In this document: positions 34,278 through 41,954 of the stretch, piece by piece
Position numbering within the stretch: the stretch's first letter is position 1
How the letters are laid out: the number at the start of each line of letters is the position of its first letter
Source of the DNA: Motiliproteus sediminis
GTDB taxonomy: Bacteria > Pseudomonadota > Gammaproteobacteria > Pseudomonadales > Balneatricaceae
NCBI RefSeq assembly: GCF_017912535.1
Contig: NZ_JAERQK010000003.1
Span: 389,074 to 453,073 of the forward strand
DNA: 64,000 nucleotides
Reading direction: 5' to 3'
Notes under the pieces: model-generated
Databases searched by the model: none
Seen by the model: only the letters and a program-made list of their open reading frames with translations
What the model was told of the DNA's origin: nothing
Position numbers and translations under genes: made by a program

Positions 34278-34523
34278 ATGGAAACCCTGATTATTACCTT
34301 TGTCGTGATGCTGCTGGTTATTGCGGCGACCTCCGTGGGCGTGATGTTCGGGCGCTCGCCCATTAAAGGCTCCTGCGGCGGCGTGGGCGCAGCGTTGGGC
34401 GAAAAGGATTACACCTGCCCCATCTGCGGTGACGATCCCAATAAGTGTGAGAAAGAACAAGAGGCTCAGCAGGCCAAACAGGCGGACGACACGGACCTGG
34501 CCTACGAGCTGCCTAAAAAGTAA
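34278..34523 (+). CDS. nqrM: NQR maturation protein NqrM
   Basis: 81 residues: one membrane helix (about 3-24) followed by a Cys-rich tail with Cys33, Cys47, Cys50 and Cys57 (KGSCGGVGAAL, CPICGDDPNKC). This is the DUF539/NqrM pattern; NqrM is needed for assembly of the NqrD/NqrE iron site. It lies 8 bp after apbE, so both known maturation factors travel with the pump. Confidence 0.93.
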   Translation: METLIITFVVMLLVIAATSVGVMFGRSPIKGSCGGVGAALGEKDYTCPICGDDPNKCEKEQEAQQAKQADDTDLAYELPKK

Positions 34524-34607
34524 ACCAAACCAATTTGAGTGGGCGGGTGCTGGCCATAGGCACCGATAAGATCCACCTGTGCTAGTTGAGTGTGATAGGG
34601 GAGTTTC

Positions 34608-36008
34608 ATGGCGGTTTATGATTATGACGTGGTCGTGATCGGGTCGGGCCCGGCGGGCGAAGGTGCGGCGATGAACGCCGCCAAAAAGGGGCGCCGGGTT
34701 GCCGTAGTCGAGATGCGTGATCAGGTGGGTGGCAACTGCACTCACGTCGGCACGGTGCCGTCCAAGGCGCTGCGTCATTCGGTCAAGCAGATCATGGAGT
34801 TCAATACCAATCCGCTGTTTCGGGATATCGGCGGGCCGATGTGGTTCTCGTTCCCAAAGGTCTTGAAGCGGGCTGAAAAGGTTATCGCCAATCAGGTGAT
34901 GCTGCGTACCGGGTTTTATGCCCGCAACCGTGTTGATGTGTATTTTGGTACGGCGCGTTTTATCGATGAGCATTCCGTTCTGGTCGAACACGCCAACCGC
35001 GACAACGACACCCTGCGGGCCAAGAATATTGTCATTGCCACCGGATCGCGCCCCTATACCCCGGCGGATATCGACTTCGCCCACGAGCGGATCTACAACT
35101 CCGATACCATTCTTAAGCTGGAACACACCCCGCGTACCCTGATCGTATACGGTGCCGGCGTGATCGGTTGTGAGTACGCATCCATTTTTGCCGGCCTCGG
35201 GGTCAAGGTCGACCTGATCGACAACCGGGACCGGCTGCTCTCATTCATGGACGACGAGATCTCCGATGCGTTGAGCTATCACCTGCGCAATAACGGCTGC
35301 ACCATCCGCCACAACGAGGAGTACGAATCCGTGGAGGGTGACGACCACGGCGTGGTGCTGACGCTCAAATCGGGCAAGAAGATCCGGTCTGACGCTTTCT
35401 TGTGGTGTAACGGACGTACCGGCAACACTGATGGGCTGGGGCTGGAGAATATCGGCCTCAAGGGTGACGGCCGAGGCCAGCTGAAGGTGGACGATCACTA
35501 TCGCACCGAGGTAGAAGGGGTCTACGCCGTGGGTGACGTGATTGGCTGGCCCAGTCTGGCGTCGGCGGCCATTGATCAGGGCCGGGCGGCAGCTTCCGAT
35601 ATGTTGCAGGCTGACGACTTCCGTTATATCAACGAGGTGCCCACCGGTATCTATACCATTCCGGAGATCAGCTCTATCGGCAAGACCGAGATGGAACTGA
35701 CCGCGGCTAAAGTACCTTACGAAGTCGGTCAGGCGTTCTTCAAAGATCTGGCCCGCGCGCAGATCTATGGTGAGCCGGTGGGGATGCTGAAGATTCTGTT
35801 CCACCGCGAAACGCTGGAGATTCTGGGTATTCACTGTTTTGGCGACCGGGCCTCGGAGATCATCCACATCGGTCAGGCGATCATGAACCAGAAGGGCGAG
35901 GCCAACACCATCGCCTACTTCGTCAACAACACCTTCAACTATCCCACCATGGCGGAAGCCTTCCGGGTGGCCGCGATTGCCGGCCTTAACCGCATCGCCA
36001 ATATCTGA
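34608..36008 (+). CDS. sthA: Soluble pyridine nucleotide transhydrogenase
   Basis: 466 residues, a flavoprotein of the pyridine nucleotide-disulfide reductase fold. The FAD motif is [12 protein letters not shown]. The usual redox-active CxxxxC is replaced by [17 protein letters not shown], the SthA signature. The second Rossmann motif is [12 protein letters not shown]. It moves reducing equivalents between NADPH and NAD+ in the cytosol. GGGGAG precedes the start. Its position after nqr is shared with Pseudomonas. A UUCG-loop terminator follows. Confidence 0.95.
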   Translation: MAVYDYDVVVIGSGPAGEGAAMNAAKKGRRVAVVEMRDQVGGNCTHVGTVPSKALRHSVKQIMEFNTNPLFRDIGGPMWFSFPKVLKRAEKVIANQVMLRTGFYARNRVDVYFGTARFIDEHSVLVEHANRDNDTLRAKNIVIATGSRPYTPADIDFAHERIYNSDTILKLEHTPRTLIVYGAGVIGCEYASIFAGLGVKVDLIDNRDRLLSFMDDEISDALSYHLRNNGCTIRHNEEYESVEGDDHGVVLTLKSGKKIRSDAFLWCNGRTGNTDGLGLENIGLKGDGRGQLKVDDHYRTEVEGVYAVGDVIGWPSLASAAIDQGRAAASDMLQADDFRYINEVPTGIYTIPEISSIGKTEMELTAAKVPYEVGQAFFKDLARAQIYGEPVGMLKILFHRETLEILGIHCFGDRASEIIHIGQAIMNQKGEANTIAYFVNNTFNYPTMAEAFRVAAIAGLNRIANI

Positions 36009-36015
36009 GTTGACC

Positions 36016-36045
36016 GGCGGGCGTTCGCGCCCGCCTCACTCTTTC
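36016..36045 (+). terminator. Terminator-like hairpin after sthA
   Basis: GGCGGGCG-TTCG-CGCCCGCC, an 8-bp all-G/C stem with a TTCG tetraloop, followed by a pyrimidine-rich tail (TCACTCTTTC). The stem is very stable and the U run is broken, so termination is probable but may be incomplete. Confidence 0.65.
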
Positions 36046-36063
36046 AACGGTAACCGTGAGTCG

Positions 36064-36402
36064 ATGAAAACCCGTTGGATACTGAAGACCAATGCCAAGA
36101 GCGAGAAGAACGCGCAGGTGCTGCTGAATCAGCTCTGTCGTGAACTGGCGGTGGTGCCGTCGGGGGTGGAATTCACCGGTGATCACTATTGCGGTCATGA
36201 GATCCGGTTCGTGCTTGATGAAAGCGGGCTTGGCAGTCGGGCGGAGGCGTTTTACAGCCTGCTGGCGCAAGCTGAGCGCCTTGGCAACAGCTGGGTGCTG
36301 GGGCGGGTGAGAGCGCCTGCGTGCGGCTGGACGACCCGCAGTCGGCTGGCGGGCATTCGGCGGATTGAGTGGCTCGAACTGGACGACAGGGCGGCCGGAT
36401 AA
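36064..36402 (+). CDS. Small protein of unknown function
   Basis: 112 residues from the ATG at 36064. The frame is open to 35977, but that overlaps sthA and the terminator hairpin. The sequence is MKTRWILKTNAKSEKNAQVL, then a mixed alpha/beta stretch with two Cys (one in DHYCGHEIRF, one in RAPACGW) and an Arg-rich end. No signal peptide or membrane helix. I do not recognise a family. It lies between sthA and a convergent cytochrome gene. It could be a regulator or adaptor, but nothing shows this. Confidence 0.6.
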   Translation: MKTRWILKTNAKSEKNAQVLLNQLCRELAVVPSGVEFTGDHYCGHEIRFVLDESGLGSRAEAFYSLLAQAERLGNSWVLGRVRAPACGWTTRSRLAGIRRIEWLELDDRAAG

Positions 36403-36423
36403 GCCGCCACGGGTTTCGCCTTG

Positions 36424-36876
36424 TCAGTATTGCTGGGGATAAGAGCCGGTCTTATAGGTTTCGTGGCACTTTACACATTGATTCATCAGTTTGCTCAGAC
36501 GCCTGAGCAACTGGTTCGGTGTTTCACCCTCTTTGGCGGCATCGGCCATCTCTTCAAACTCCTCATGTAGCCGGGTTGCCAGCGAACGGAAGCGCGGGAC
36601 CAGCGGATCGTTGGCGATCGGCTTTACCTCGTAGATGGCGATGGTCCCCAGTTCGCGAGCAGCTTTTTCTACTGCGGCATTGTCCTCACGCGAGAGGGCC
36701 GTGGTAATTTTACGGATTCCGTGGAGATAGCGGCGCATATCCTCCAGCATCATCGCCTGTTCTTTCGGGCGGAGCACGATGCTGTGACGACCATCCTGCT
36801 CGGCGACAGCCGGTAGGGTAACGGCACTGAGAACCGCGGCCGCGGTGACGGTGCTGAGAAGCTTGGTTAAGTACAT
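36424..36876 (-). CDS. Cytochrome c'/c556-type haem protein
   Basis: 150 residues. A signal peptide (cleavage after about AVA, residue 25) exports it to the periplasm. The mature part is a helical bundle with Met at 42-43 as possible sixth ligand and a C-terminal haem site CVKCH (134-138), the arrangement of c' and c556 cytochromes. Electron donor and acceptor are unknown. It is convergent with the small gene at 36064 and has a palindromic operator-like site 21 bp before its start. Confidence 0.88.
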   Translation of the reverse strand: MYLTKLLSTVTAAAVLSAVTLPAVAEQDGRHSIVLRPKEQAMMLEDMRRYLHGIRKITTALSREDNAAVEKAARELGTIAIYEVKPIANDPLVPRFRSLATRLHEEFEEMADAAKEGETPNQLLRRLSKLMNQCVKCHETYKTGSYPQQY

Positions 36877-36896
36877 GCTTTGGCGACTCTTTTAGT

Positions 36897-36915
36897 TGTT
36901 ATTCTGCGAATAACA
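36897..36915. promoter_or_regulatory. 19-bp palindrome upstream of the cytochrome gene
   Basis: TGTTATTC-TGC-GAATAACA, perfect 8-bp arms around a 3-bp centre, starting 21 bp before the cytochrome start codon. Size and symmetry suit a dimeric repressor. It does not match the FNR consensus (TTGAT-N4-ATCAA) and only loosely recalls Zur or Fur boxes. Confidence 0.5.
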
Positions 36916-37278
36916 GGGAGGCTAGCACAGAACCGCCATTGGATTTAAGGCTGAGCGTCATATAGGGCCGCTTTCGGTCAATTGATGCGATCTCCCGCTA
37001 TCAATGACCACCCGGTCGTCGGCGGTCACTGGTGGCATCGTAGCGGCCTGTTAGCCGTTGCTGATATTCGTTGGCAGGTATACAAGTGAAAACCACGAAA
37101 GCTGACTTTTCAGCGAGCGCGCCTTGGCGACTCCTGATGCGACAAAACAGACATATATAGATCAGCTGCTCACAGGTCTACCCGCTGTTAAGATAGCCCC
37201 CTCCGGGAACTTGTCTGACCCAATAAGCCCTAAGAAAACTGTTCGTAGCACAAGTCACTGAATTAGTCGGGAGCAACG
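36916..37278. other. Long non-coding region before the ABC module
   Basis: 363 bp without a credible gene. It is more A/T-rich near its right end. No transposon ends, integron attC site or tRNA fragment could be recognised. A 10-bp direct repeat (TTGGCGACTC at 36880 and 37124) is present but is short enough to be chance. GGGAG at 37269-37273 is the ribosome binding site of the following gene. A promoter for the ABC operon must lie here but is not obvious. Confidence 0.4.
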
Positions 37279-38007
37279 GTGGTCGCACCAGTAATACAGG
37301 TTGAAAGTCTCACTTATCAGTGGGCAAACGATTCTGGTTTTGGTCTTCAGGTTGAGCAGCTCGACTTGGTGTCGAATGAGTGCCTGTTCATTCATGGCCC
37401 CAGTGGCAGCGGCAAAACAACCCTGTTGAGTTTGTTGGTCGGCATACTCAGACCACAGCAGGGTCATATCAGATTGCTCGGCCAATCGCTAGGACAGGTA
37501 GGTGCAGGTCGGCGGGATCACTTGCGAGCCGATCATATCGGTATGATCTTCCAGCAGTTCAACCTCATCCCCTACCTGACGCCGGTAGAAAACGTACTGC
37601 TCACGTGCCAATTTTCAGCACTACGCAGGCAGCGTGCGCTTGCCAAATCTTCCAGCGTGGCAGAGGAAGCAGTGCGCTTGCTATCCCATTTGGATATGGC
37701 TGATCCCAGATGGCTAAAGCTACCGGTGCACCAGCTCAGTGTGGGACAACAACAGCGTATAGCCGTTGCGCGGGCCTTGATGGGGTCCCCCGAGCTGGTG
37801 GTCGCCGATGAACCAACCTCATCGCTGGATAGCGAACGCCGAGAGCAATTTATCGACCTGCTATTCAACGAGTGCAAGGCCAGCGGTGCGGCTTTGCTGT
37901 TTGTCAGCCACGACGCCCAGCTGGCAGACCTGTTTGATCGGCAGATGACCCTGCAGTATCAAGACAGTGCGCGTGTCGCACTCACTGAGCAGGGGCCAGC
38001 CTTATGA
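37279..38007 (+). CDS. ABC transporter ATP-binding protein, LolD/MacB type
   Basis: 242 residues with a GTG start (GGGAG 5 nt upstream). Walker A is GPSGSGKTTLL, Q-loop FQQFNL, signature LSVGQQQR, Walker B VVADEP and switch His in LFVSHD. The class powers MacB/LolCDE-type permeases, mechanotransmission machines rather than channels. It overlaps the permease start by 4 bp. A hand count over one 60-base line gives 50% G+C, lower than neighbours. The order ATPase-permease-DUF3299 recalls the Vibrio cholerae zrg zinc-uptake cluster, but the zrgA-like (DUF2796) gene is not present. Confidence 0.9.
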   Translation: MVAPVIQVESLTYQWANDSGFGLQVEQLDLVSNECLFIHGPSGSGKTTLLSLLVGILRPQQGHIRLLGQSLGQVGAGRRDHLRADHIGMIFQQFNLIPYLTPVENVLLTCQFSALRRQRALAKSSSVAEEAVRLLSHLDMADPRWLKLPVHQLSVGQQQRIAVARALMGSPELVVADEPTSSLDSERREQFIDLLFNECKASGAALLFVSHDAQLADLFDRQMTLQYQDSARVALTEQGPAL

Positions 38008-39401
38008 TCACTAACCTAGCCTGGAAGAGCTTTCGTAACCGGAAGTTGACACTGAGCCTGGCGGTTGCGTCGTTAGCCCTGAGTATCGCGCTGCTATTGG
38101 CGATAGATACCTTGCGTACACAGGCCCGGCAGAGCTTTATTAATTCGCTATCAGGCACAGATCTGATCGTCGGCGCTCGAACCAGCTCCATCAATTTATT
38201 GCTATCCAGCGTGTTTCAGGTTGGCGCTATCAGCACAGGTGTTGAGTGGAGTAGCTACCAGCAGATCAGCAGCGACCCCAGAGTCCGCTGGAGTATCCCG
38301 ATCTCGCTGGGTGACAGTCATCGTGGGCTTCCGGTCATCGGCACAACCGATAGCTTTTTCGAGCATTTTAAGTATGGCGACCAGCAACCCCTGCAATTGC
38401 AACGAGGGGACTGGTTTCAGAAAGAACATCAGGTCGTCATCGGTGCCGAAGTCGCACGCCGTTACGGCTATCGCTTGGGGCAGGAGCTGATCTTGTCACA
38501 TGGCAGCGGCGAGAGCTTTCTACACCATGATCGTCATGCGCAAACCCTGAGTGGCATCCTGGCACCCACGGGTACCGCGTTTGATCGGACATTGTTCGTT
38601 AGCTTAAATGCCATCGACGAAATACACCAAAGACAGGACAACGCGGCGCATGGACATGACCCCCTGGCGCGCAGAAGCGCCAGAACCCCCGAGCCACGAA
38701 CCGCATTACATAGCCACGATCAAGATGCCCACCCGGGCCATCATTCTGAGCATGACGAGCATGACGAGCATGACGAGCATGGCGAGCATGACGCCCCTGG
38801 CATGGTGGCTACACCCGCATCCGACGACCTTCACTCTGCGCATGATAACCGCCAGATAAGCGGCTTTTATCTCGGTTTAAAACAACGTAACCAGGCATTG
38901 GCCATGCAGCACATGATTAACACCAGCAAGATTGAGCCGCTTACTGCGGTGATGCCGGGTGTGGCGCTGCTGGAACTGTGGCATCTCGTATCGGTCGCAG
39001 AAAACGCACTGTTATTGGTGTCGGCGCTGGTCCTGCTCGTCAGTCTGGTGGGGATGCTGATCATTTTGCTGAACAGCCTGCAGCAACGCCGTCGTGAAAT
39101 GTCGATGCTGCGAGCGATTGGAGCACGGCCTTACCATATTGTTACATTGATCCTCGGTGAGGCACTGGTGATTCTGTTACTGGGTCTGCTGCTTGGGTTA
39201 GGGCTCCTGTACGGATCGATTGCGCTGGCCCAGCCCTGGCTACTCAGCCAGTGGGGAATTGATCTGCACTTTCAGTGGTTATCTCTGGAGCAGATTTATT
39301 GGTTAGCCGGTATTGTGGTGGCTGGCCTTGTCATTAGTCTGATCCCCGCAGTACATATCTACTACTACACGCTGGCCGATGGCCTTTCAGCCAGACATTA
39401 G
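38004..39401 (+). CDS. FtsX/MacB-type ABC permease with His-rich periplasmic loop
   Basis: 465 residues. One N-terminal membrane helix (about 17-36), a large periplasmic domain, then three C-terminal helices (about 325-355, 380-405, 430-455), the four-helix topology of MacB/LolC permeases. Within the periplasmic domain a hydrophilic insertion (about 210-285) carries 15 His plus many Asp and Glu, including five EHD-type triplets at 249-263. Such loops bind zinc, nickel or copper. With the preceding ATPase and following DUF3299 gene it forms one transcription unit. Substrate is inferred to be metal-related, not shown. Confidence 0.88.
   Translation: MITNLAWKSFRNRKLTLSLAVASLALSIALLLAIDTLRTQARQSFINSLSGTDLIVGARTSSINLLLSSVFQVGAISTGVEWSSYQQISSDPRVRWSIPISLGDSHRGLPVIGTTDSFFEHFKYGDQQPLQLQRGDWFQKEHQVVIGAEVARRYGYRLGQELILSHGSGESFLHHDRHAQTLSGILAPTGTAFDRTLFVSLNAIDEIHQRQDNAAHGHDPLARRSARTPEPRTALHSHDQDAHPGHHSEHDEHDEHDEHGEHDAPGMVATPASDDLHSAHDNRQISGFYLGLKQRNQALAMQHMINTSKIEPLTAVMPGVALLELWHLVSVAENALLLVSALVLLVSLVGMLIILLNSLQQRRREMSMLRAIGARPYHIVTLILGEALVILLLGLLLGLGLLYGSIALAQPWLLSQWGIDLHFQWLSLEQIYWLAGIVVAGLVISLIPAVHIYYYTLADGLSARH
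38748..38792 (+). repeat. Tandem 9-bp repeat coding EHD triplets
   Basis: Five head-to-tail copies of GAGCATGAC; the fourth has G in place of A. All are in the permease reading frame and code Glu-His-Asp (Glu-His-Gly once). Such an array can gain or lose units by slippage without a frameshift, changing the number of metal-binding groups. Confidence 0.9.
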
Positions 39402-39419
39402 GGTGATCAAAGGAACACT

Positions 39420-40082
39420 ATGAAACGCTTGCTAACGATGGCTCTGTTGGGGCTGGTTGCCCAGTTATCGGTTGCTGCTGAGGTACGCCAGATCACCTGG
39501 GAAACCCTTACTGCCCACCTGCCGCCCCCGATGGATAATCCCTTCGACTCACTCAGCGACCTGCAGCTGGATCGCCTGTCGATAATCGCTGATGTGGTAG
39601 ATAACCAGGCGCAAGGTCTTGAGGTTAATCCAGAGCTGATGGAGCAGGCCGAAATTGAGCGAGTAATCCTGACTCAGGAGGGTTTGGACGTCGATCAGCT
39701 GTTCAAAACGCGTGAAAAACTGATTGAGCAGTATATTCGCGAAGGAAAAACAACTAATCCTGAGCTCAACCAGCAACGCATCGAAATGCGCGGATTCTTT
39801 CTGCCCCTAGAGTTTACCGGCCAATTGGTCAGCGAATTCTTACTGGTGCCCTACATAGGAGCCTGCATCCATGAACCGCCGCCACCACCCAATCAGATCG
39901 TTTATGCCCGCCTGACATCCCCGGTGCCGCCGCCAACCCACTTCTACACCATTGTAAAAGTCAGAGGCCTGATGCGCACTGAAGCGGCGAACCCAGAATT
40001 AAGCCTGGTTGACGGTGCCAGTCAGATAGAAACCGGCTACCAGTTAGTGGTCGATGACCTTGAGTTTGAAGCTTCACAGTAA
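39420..40082 (+). CDS. DUF3299 periplasmic protein
   Basis: 220 residues. The signal peptide is MKRLLTMALLGLVAQLSVAA. AAAGGA lies 5 nt before the ATG. The C-terminal half has the family signature MRGFFLPLEF, then EFLLVPYIGACIHEPPPPPNQ, with one Cys and one His in a conserved pocket. DUF3299 genes commonly accompany ABC transporters of this sort; the molecular role is unknown. It lies 18 bp after the permease and closes the module. A hand count over 300 bases here gives 50% G+C, against 65% over 180 bases of the cyclase gene at 45001. Confidence 0.85.
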   Translation: MKRLLTMALLGLVAQLSVAAEVRQITWETLTAHLPPPMDNPFDSLSDLQLDRLSIIADVVDNQAQGLEVNPELMEQAEIERVILTQEGLDVDQLFKTREKLIEQYIREGKTTNPELNQQRIEMRGFFLPLEFTGQLVSEFLLVPYIGACIHEPPPPPNQIVYARLTSPVPPPTHFYTIVKVRGLMRTEAANPELSLVDGASQIETGYQLVVDDLEFEASQ

Positions 40083-40330
40083 CGAAGGCTTTAGATCGTG
40101 GTTTCTTCGGCACGTAGAGCTTTCATTGCCTAACACCTCATTTCGGAAAAAAGGTCTCGCTGTCTAGAATTTACAGCCCTTAGGTCGCTAATAATTAGAG
40201 AAGTTTAACTGACTACTTTGTTCGCAAAGCCGACCGATCGATTGCCTGAACGGGCCGGTCCAAACAGCGGGTGTTTCCTGCATCCGACGTTGGCTGCCCG
40301 AGTTGTTAGCGGTCGATGACTTAAGGCCCT
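40083..40330. other. Non-coding region after the ABC module
   Basis: 248 bp, convergent ends on both sides. A/T-rich for the first 140 bp. No terminator with a clear stem and U run, no mobile-element ends and no gene remnant were found. Confidence 0.4.
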
Positions 40331-40774
40331 CTACTTTTCACGGGCGATATAAGCCAACAGTTCCACCACCTGTTCAGGGCTTTGTGCCCAGGCCATGGCA
40401 GCGCCGTCCACCTCTTTCAGCGGGTGAACCAGATCACGCTCATGCAGGGTGATGTAGGGCTTGCCTTTTGCCGCAAGCTGGCCGGCATCGAAGGCGGCGT
40501 TCCATTGTTTGTACTGACTGCCAAAGCGGACCACCGCCAGATCACACTGTTCGATCAACGAGATGGTGCGGATAGCGTTGACCTTGGCGGACTTATGATC
40601 GCGCCAGAAGTTGTCGCTTTCGGTGCCCAGGGGGTCACCGGCGGCATCGCTAGCATCATGATCGGTTACTGCCGAGGTGAAGTGAAACGGGAGCTGTCTG
40701 GCCTCGCAGCCGGCAATGATCTGCTGGCGCCAGTCTGTGTGTATTTCGCCGGATAGATAAACAGTCAGTGGCAT
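40331..40774 (-). CDS. YtoQ family protein
   Basis: 147 residues from the ATG at 40774 (MPLTVYLSGEIHTDWRQ), preceded by AGGA 7 nt upstream. The frame extends to 40927, but that part overlaps the methyltransferase gene and has no family character. The fold looks like a nucleoside 2-deoxyribosyltransferase relative (YLSGEIHTDW, CDLAVVRFGSQYKQWNAAFDAGQ). YtoQ proteins have no settled function. It follows the methyltransferase by 73 bp on the same strand. Confidence 0.82.
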   Translation of the reverse strand: MPLTVYLSGEIHTDWRQQIIAGCEARQLPFHFTSAVTDHDASDAAGDPLGTESDNFWRDHKSAKVNAIRTISLIEQCDLAVVRFGSQYKQWNAAFDAGQLAAKGKPYITLHERDLVHPLKEVDGAAMAWAQSPEQVVELLAYIAREK

Positions 40775-40847
40775 CGTTTTTCCTTCGCAACAGCGCTGGG
40801 GCAGGGTAGCGGCCAGTATAAATAAGCCTGATCGCTGGTGCGACCGG

Positions 40848-41954
40848 TTATCCCTCTCGTTGGAGCAGGGCCAGTGTCTCGACATGATGCGTCTGGGGGA
40901 AGAAGTCGAATGGCTGCAGTGTCTCAACGCGGTACCCGCTGGCGGTTAGTTGAGCCAGATCGCGGGCCAGCGTTCCGGCACTGCAGGACAGGTAGGCGAT
41001 GCGTGTAGGGCGCAGTTGCTGGGCGACCCAGTCGGTTACCGCCGATTCCATGCCGGTGCGCGGTGGATTGGTATATAGCAGATAGTGGGCGTTGGAATTC
41101 TCTCTGCGCCACTGCTCCAGCTGGGGCAACCGGTTTTCGCAGCTGCCCCTCAGTATGGGGGCTTCTGGTACGTTGCGGGCGGCACAGTCGATAGCAGCGG
41201 CGCTGATCTCTACGCCCAACACGGCCGCGCCATGCTGGTGCCAGCGCCGCAGGCTACTGCCGCTGCCGCTGTAGAGATCCAGTACTCGCGTGCTGGCGCT
41301 TGGCTGCAAGAAGGTTTCGGCGCAATCGAGGGCCTGATTAAACAGCTGTGGCAGGAGCTGCTGAAACGCGGCGGGGCCATGAATCAGGCCGGAAGCGTCA
41401 CGGGAATAGGCCGCGCCCCGCAGTAGGTGCCAGCCTGGTTTTGCCAATACCTTGCGACCAGCGCTGGGGTGCAGATGGAGCCACAGGCCTTCTATGCCCA
41501 GGTGTTGCAGTTGTGCCCAGAGGTGCGCGCTCAACCAAGGGCATTCGGGGAGCGCGGCTTGTTTCAGTACCAGCACCAGTTGCGCACCACTCTGGACCCA
41601 GTACGCGAGCTGAAAGTCCTGCTCGGGCGGTGGTAACAGCGGCAGCAGCAGTGCCAGTGCGCGGCGAACGCGCGGGCTCTGTACCGGACAGTGGGGGATC
41701 GGGATCAGCTCGTCGCGCCGGCGCAGGCCTGCGCGCCAACCCTGTTGCCAGGCGCAGCTCAGCTGCACGCGGTCACGGTAACCCCAGCGCTGCTCACCGG
41801 TGACTGAGGCCACCGGTTGTAACTGCGCCTGCCAGGGTTCAAGCTGTGAAGCGAGAAACTGGTACTTCTGGCGCAGGCTGTCATCGCCGGAGAGGGTGCG
41901 GTGCCGGCAGCCGGGGCAGTGGGCTTCGCATCCGGACCGCAGTGCCAGTGTCAC
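40848..41954 (-). CDS. TrmA/RlmD-family RNA m5U methyltransferase-like protein
   Basis: 368 residues. An N-terminal Cys cluster (Cys9, Cys13, Cys16: CEAHCPGC) suggests a [4Fe-4S] site. There is no TRAM domain, unlike RlmD. The SAM-binding motif is LDLYSGSGSS, the NPP motif is TNPPRTGM, and the catalytic Cys lies in YLSCSAGTLARDL, followed by FFPQTHHVETLALL. The family makes 5-methyluridine in tRNA or 23S rRNA. The motifs differ from RlmC and RlmD (SCSAGT for SCNPAT), so the target is unclear. It overlaps pilU by 4 bp (ATGA). Confidence 0.85.
   Translation of the reverse strand: MTLALRSGCEAHCPGCRHRTLSGDDSLRQKYQFLASQLEPWQAQLQPVASVTGEQRWGYRDRVQLSCAWQQGWRAGLRRRDELIPIPHCPVQSPRVRRALALLLPLLPPPEQDFQLAYWVQSGAQLVLVLKQAALPECPWLSAHLWAQLQHLGIEGLWLHLHPSAGRKVLAKPGWHLLRGAAYSRDASGLIHGPAAFQQLLPQLFNQALDCAETFLQPSASTRVLDLYSGSGSSLRRWHQHGAAVLGVEISAAAIDCAARNVPEAPILRGSCENRLPQLEQWRRENSNAHYLLYTNPPRTGMESAVTDWVAQQLRPTRIAYLSCSAGTLARDLAQLTASGYRVETLQPFDFFPQTHHVETLALLQREG

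Noticed and set aside
36880..37133. 10-bp direct repeat TTGGCGACTC as an attachment site
   Set aside because: Too short, does not bracket the ABC module, and could be chance.
36877..37278. Integron attC or transposon ends beside the ABC module
   Set aside because: No matching core sites, terminal repeats, integrase or transposase could be found here or at 40083-40330.
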